Below are positions 4,053-7,371 of a DNA stretch of 7,371 nt, in pieces; position 1 is the stretch's first letter; every line of letters begins with the position of its first letter. The notes beneath the pieces were generated by a model. That model saw nothing but the letters and a program-made list of their open reading frames with translations. It was not told the origin of the DNA and did no database searches. This DNA is from Clostridia bacterium (GTDB taxonomy: Bacteria; Bacillota; Clostridia; Christensenellales; UBA1242). The position numbers were made by a program, and so were the translations under genes. The stretch covers positions 1 to 7,371 of the forward strand of contig JAGART010000166.1 of NCBI GenBank assembly GCA_017622115.1. The letters are read 5' to 3'.

Positions 4053-5939
4053 ATGTTAGTAAAAAGCAAAGTAATTGGAATAATTTTATCTTGTATATTT
4101 TGTATAAGTGCTGTTACTTGTGGCATTGTTTTTGGTGTTGTAAAGAGTAAGCCACAAACGGGAGCTAGCACAAACACGAGTAGGTTGTTTAGTACAAACT
4201 TATTTACAGATAGCAATACTTTTAATAAAACAAACGCATTAGCGTTAATTGAAGCGGTGGGCGGACTAAATTCGACAGGTGTAAAGAAGTGGAGTGCATT
4301 AAAAAATGGCTCAAATCCGATAATATTTCCAATGGGAACAGTCCCAGGCACAAGCACACCGTTAGAGTGGGAAGTAGTGCACCGTGATGGGGACATTATC
4401 ACTGTATGGTTAAATCAAAACTACACAATTGAGTATTTCAACTATGATGGAAGAACGTATTCAAGTGGTGTGTTCGCAGGTGCAACAAAGACTGACTATG
4501 ACCAATTAGGAAATTATTCACGTTCAACTTTGCGACAAGCAACACAACAAATATACACAAATTTAATATCATCATATCCGCTTATAGATGATATCGTGAT
4601 ATCGCCACAATCTGCAGAAAGTATATCTGGATACACAGACTATCAGGCTAGTCAAAGCAATACATATTATTATAGTACAAGTTATACCTCAATCACAAAC
4701 GGATTAAGTACACAGACAAGTACAACAAACCCAAATAGTTGGACTTGGGACAGTACAGTGTACAATGACAAATTTTGGATACCTAGTTATTACGAAGTAT
4801 TCAATAATACGAACTCTAATCCACACGGGTATTCAAGTAGTAGCAATACATATTGTTTTGATGGAGGATATTGGGGCTTTTCAGCCTATTCAGACTTGGG
4901 GTTCAGTACAAGTATATTAAACAGCGGAGTAACAACAGATTTTTGCTGGCTGCGCTCCAGTCGTTCTAGTAGTAGCAGCGTTGCTTTTCGAGTTGGTTAC
5001 TCGGGCGTTTCTAGCGAATACAGTGTGAACAATGCCTATGGCGTCCGTCCTGCCGCTCATCTATCCCTATCTAGTATAGACAGTTTTGTAAATAAAATTG
5101 TTACCTTTAACTCAAATGGTGGAAGTGATTGCTCAAATATAAAAGTAACTGTTGGCAGTCCTTACGGCACACTTCCAACCCCAACTCGTGCTGGTTATAT
5201 ATTTGCAGGTTGGTATAAAAATAGTGATTTATCTGGTAGTCCCGTAACGACTAGTGATATAGTTACATTAGACCATACATTATATGCGAAATGGGAAAAT
5301 GTTAAATTTAATATTACAGGTTCAAGTACAGAATTAAGTGATAGTGATATATTTTTAATTGATGATAAGTATATTAAAGCGTATGTTACACCTCAATCAG
5401 GACATTACATTAGCCAAATATCGTTTGATAATGTTACATTTTATCCTATTGAATATTATGAAGCAAGCATATATGATTTACCATTTGCTTTAAATGTGAA
5501 ATATACTGCAAGTACAACTAACAATTTAATTCAATTAGATTTTGTGGGAATTTATCAATCTTATTTGGATAATATAGGTACAATAAATGTATATTTAGTA
5601 ACCACTACCACACCATACAGCGACCTAAAAACTAGCGGTGGCACAAGTATTAGTGGTGTAGCTTTACAAGTGCAAAATGTTAGCACCACGAACTCGCTTG
5701 CGTGCGTGGGCGAAGCTCGTATAAATGGCTATACAACAACTGATGGGTTAACAAGTGTACACGTGAGTGCGGTGGCGAGTAGCGGATTTAGATTTGTGGG
5801 CTGGACTACAAACGAAGATGATGATTTATCTAGTTATAATGCAAGTGCGGATATTCCGTATAATTTAATCGAAGGAAAAATATTAATTGCTCAATTTGAT
5901 AATACAAATTTAAGTGTAAATGATAGTTTAAATAATTAA
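4053..5939 (+). CDS. Exported surface protein with DUF6273-like and InlB-type repeat domains
   Basis: The 628-residue protein starts at ATG 4053, preceded by AGGTGG at 6 nt. An in-frame TTG at 4029 adds 8 residues but has no ribosome site. Residues 1-31 hold a lysine-led hydrophobic segment (signal or membrane anchor) with no clean cleavage or lipoprotein motif. Residues about 80-340 resemble DUF6273: 'LEWEVV' (104-109), a Tyr/Ser/Thr-rich middle, then 'FCWLRSS' (297-303) and 'YGVRPAAHLSLS' (329-340). Residues 350-414 form one full InlB B-repeat: 'VTFNSNGG' at the start, 'PTRAGYIFAGWY' and a 'YAKW' end. A divergent repeat near the C terminus has 'GFRFVGW' (578-584) and 'ILIAQF'. There is no LPXTG or C-terminal anchor. 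It is probably a cell-envelope adhesin or ligand-binding protein, but the ligand is unknown. Codons around residues 298-336 are GC-richer than the rest of the gene. Confidence 0.85.
   Translation: MLVKSKVIGIILSCIFCISAVTCGIVFGVVKSKPQTGASTNTSRLFSTNLFTDSNTFNKTNALALIEAVGGLNSTGVKKWSALKNGSNPIIFPMGTVPGTSTPLEWEVVHRDGDIITVWLNQNYTIEYFNYDGRTYSSGVFAGATKTDYDQLGNYSRSTLRQATQQIYTNLISSYPLIDDIVISPQSAESISGYTDYQASQSNTYYYSTSYTSITNGLSTQTSTTNPNSWTWDSTVYNDKFWIPSYYEVFNNTNSNPHGYSSSSNTYCFDGGYWGFSAYSDLGFSTSILNSGVTTDFCWLRSSRSSSSSVAFRVGYSGVSSEYSVNNAYGVRPAAHLSLSSIDSFVNKIVTFNSNGGSDCSNIKVTVGSPYGTLPTPTRAGYIFAGWYKNSDLSGSPVTTSDIVTLDHTLYAKWENVKFNITGSSTELSDSDIFLIDDKYIKAYVTPQSGHYISQISFDNVTFYPIEYYEASIYDLPFALNVKYTASTTNNLIQLDFVGIYQSYLDNIGTINVYLVTTTTPYSDLKTSGGTSISGVALQVQNVSTTNSLACVGEARINGYTTTDGLTSVHVSAVASSGFRFVGWTTNEDDDLSSYNASADIPYNLIEGKILIAQFDNTNLSVNDSLNN
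4944..5062 (+). other. GC-richer segment encoding the WLRS...GVRPA core, possible variable region
   Basis: The block from 'CWLRS' to 'GVRPAAH' (residues about 298-336) uses CTG, CGC, TCC, GGC, GTC and GCC codons unlike the rest of the gene. Conserved ends flank a Ser/Val/Tyr-rich middle (304-326). This layout resembles the variable region of a C-type-lectin-like target of a diversity-generating retroelement. No reverse transcriptase or template repeat is in the window, so the assignment is speculative. Confidence 0.3.
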
Positions 5940-5988
5940 AAAAGTTTTCCACAGTCTTGTGTAAAAGTGGAAAACTTTTTTGTGTTTT
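5938..5988 (+). terminator. Terminator of the surface-protein gene, copy B of the repeated hairpin
   Basis: A perfect 15-bp stem (5938-5952 with 5967-5981) closes a 14-nt loop and leads into a T-rich tail. It overlaps the stop codon. Its arms and the 22 bp at 5967-5988 match the hairpin at 3764-3812, while the loops differ. Confidence 0.88.
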
Positions 5989-6014
5989 ATACTGAATAAT
6001 TGTTCTAAAAAATA

Positions 6015-6043
6015 TTGATTTTTTGTATAGGTTTTGATATAAT
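6015..6043 (+). promoter_or_regulatory. Sigma-A promoter of recF
   Basis: TTGATT (6015-6020), a 17-bp spacer and a perfect TATAAT (6038-6043) with an extended TG motif (6035-6036). Transcription should start near 6050. recF thus has its own promoter, in line with the absence of dnaN upstream. Confidence 0.85.
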
Positions 6044-6082
6044 GAAATAAATTAATTATAAAAATTTAAAAGGCGATTTTTT

Positions 6083-7371
6083 ATGCGAGCACAGAAACTT
6101 ACTTTATCTAATTTTAGAAATTTCGATAATTTAGAATTGTCTTTTGAACCGGGCTTAACAGTTATTGCGGGGGCAAATGGTGCGGGCAAAACAAATATTT
6201 TGGAAGCCTTGTATATGTGCAGTATCGGTAGAAGTCCTCGTACAAGACAAGATTCGCTTTTAATAAAAAAAGGCAAGTGTACTGCAAATATTAAGTTGGA
6301 ATATTTACGCACAGGAGTTAGCCGAGATGTTGGGGTTAATTTAAGCGCCACAAAGGGCAAAAGTGTAATTGTTGATGGTATGCCGAGTGCCAAAGTTAGT
6401 GATATTGTGGGCAATTTTTCGTGTGTATATTTTAGTCCTGATGAAATTGATATCGTGCGTGGCGGGCCACAGTATCGCAGAAGATTTTTAGATATTATTA
6501 ATTGCCAAATAAGTCCTAGTTATATGCTTAATTTAAAGAATTTTCAACACGCATTAAAACAAAGAAATGCACTTTTGCGTACTATGAAAATTACGGGCGA
6601 ATACGATAGTGCTTTGCTTCCGTGGGATACTCAAATTATGTCTTATAGTCTTAAAATTATGTTAAGACGATACAACTTTTTAAAAAGTTTGCAAAGAATA
6701 GTTAATGCAATAATGCGAATTCTAACAGACAATACAGAAACTTTACGTTTAACATATCGTACTTTTTGCGATAGGTTGGAGCAAGTTCATTTAAACGATT
6801 TGGAAGAAGTTTATACTCAAAAAGTTAGACAAAATTTTATTAAAGATGTGTTGACACATACTAGTTCGGTTGGTCCGCATTTAGATGACATTGAAATAAA
6901 ACTTTGCTATATCAAAAACCCTACACCAAAGCAGGGAAAAGATACGGAAACTTATGAATACATAAATTTAAGAAATGAGGGCAGTTTGGGGCAACAACGT
7001 ACAGCAACACTTGCTTTAAAAATAGCAGAAATTTTTGTGTATCATCAGTTTTACGGCGAAAAACCTATGTTGTTTTTAGATGATGTTTTATCTGAATTAG
7101 ATTTTGCACGTAGGCAAAAATTAATGAATTATTGCAAGCATTTTGATACGGTTGTTACGTGTACAGAATGGTCTTATGAAAACCCAGCACCAGATACTTT
7201 ATTTGAGGTGCGTGATGGGCAGGTGTTTAAAAAAGAGGTACGTAAAGAAGACTTTTCTTTTGAAGCACAACTTAACGAACGTGCTTTGGAGTTCGCTAAA
7301 AAAATAAATGAAATGCCAGAGGGGTATTTTGATAGCCCTATGTGGCTTCGCCCTCACGCAGTGAGTGATGA
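6083..7371 (+). CDS. recF: DNA replication and repair protein RecF, 3' end outside the window
   Basis: RecF is an SMC/ABC-type ATPase that, with RecO and RecR, helps load RecA at single-strand gaps. I translated the frame by hand from the ATG at 6083 (AAAAGG 9 nt upstream). It begins 'MRAQKLTLSNFRNF', typical of the family. The Walker A motif 'GANGAGKTN' is at 30-38, 'FSPDEIDIVRGGP' follows Walker A by about 85 residues, the signature 'SLGQQR' is at 301-306, and Walker B 'LDDVLSELD' is at 332-340. The family fold should end near 'FEVRDGQVF' (374-382). The frame stays open to the edge, at least 429 residues, so there is a charged C-terminal extension of 47 or more residues. A short insert (about 277-296) also separates 'GPHLDDIEI' from the signature. 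It lies where dnaN-recF would be expected, but follows the surface-protein gene with its own promoter. Confidence 0.95.
   Translation, partial: MRAQKLTLSNFRNFDNLELSFEPGLTVIAGANGAGKTNILEALYMCSIGRSPRTRQDSLLIKKGKCTANIKLEYLRTGVSRDVGVNLSATKGKSVIVDGMPSAKVSDIVGNFSCVYFSPDEIDIVRGGPQYRRRFLDIINCQISPSYMLNLKNFQHALKQRNALLRTMKITGEYDSALLPWDTQIMSYSLKIMLRRYNFLKSLQRIVNAIMRILTDNTETLRLTYRTFCDRLEQVHLNDLEEVYTQKVRQNFIKDVLTHTSSVGPHLDDIEIKLCYIKNPTPKQGKDTETYEYINLRNEGSLGQQRTATLALKIAEIFVYHQFYGEKPMLFLDDVLSELDFARRQKLMNYCKHFDTVVTCTEWSYENPAPDTLFEVRDGQVFKKEVRKEDFSFEAQLNERALEFAKKINEMPEGYFDSPMWLRPHAVSD

Noticed and set aside
4022..4402. Minus-strand open frame opposite the surface protein
   Set aside because: It is antisense to a well-supported gene with clear domains, and has no family motif.
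6052..6414. Minus-strand open frame opposite the start of recF
   Set aside because: It is a shadow of recF, whose Walker A motif lies in the same DNA on the plus strand.

Overview
The window is an AT-rich segment of a low-GC, Gram-positive-type chromosome and it contains the replication origin. The gene set (yidC, yidD, rnpA, rpmH, recF), the TTATCCACA DnaA boxes, the purine-rich Shine-Dalgarno sites, the consensus sigma-A promoters, a YyaC-type sporulation protein and a surface protein with an InlB-type repeat all fit Bacillota. An uncultivated gut Clostridia-type lineage is the most likely source. That placement is inference; the sequence does not fix the genus.

Layout. (1) 1-980: 3' part of yidC on the plus strand, ending at a terminator. 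(2) 1085-1894: rpmH-rnpA-yidD on the minus strand, in the usual order, driven by a near-consensus promoter at 1931-1959. The yidC gene faces this cluster instead of following it. (3) About 1895-3114: 1.2 kb without a convincing protein gene, holding oriC. DnaA boxes cluster at 2025-2125. Three perfect boxes lie at an exact 32-bp period at 2297-2369. A Bacillus-like unwinding module (two boxes, a GC cluster, DnaA-trios, AT-rich DNA) lies at 2439-2510. Two Spo0A-like sites, an 18-bp palindrome and an 18-bp-arm inverted repeat are also present. To the right, a sigma-A promoter precedes a structured candidate non-coding RNA (about 2745-2931). (4) 3115-3648: a YyaC/DUF1256-type gene on the minus strand. 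(5) 3649-5988: a promoter, a short leader ORF interrupted by a run of 12 G, then a 628-residue exported surface protein with a DUF6273-like domain and InlB-type repeats. Near-identical hairpins flank this unit. (6) 6015-7371: a promoter and recF, which runs off the right edge and is longer than usual.

How it fits together. The rpmH cluster and recF are the normal neighbours of dnaA-dnaN, but neither dnaA nor dnaN is in this window. Origin DNA, yyaC and a surface-protein gene fill the space instead. Several hairpins that look like terminators have DnaA-box-like sequences in their arms, so termination and DnaA binding may overlap here. The most unusual element is the poly-G tract in the leader ORF. 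One change in its length class would make the leader ORF end 2 nt past the start codon of the surface protein, which suggests phase-variable translational coupling.
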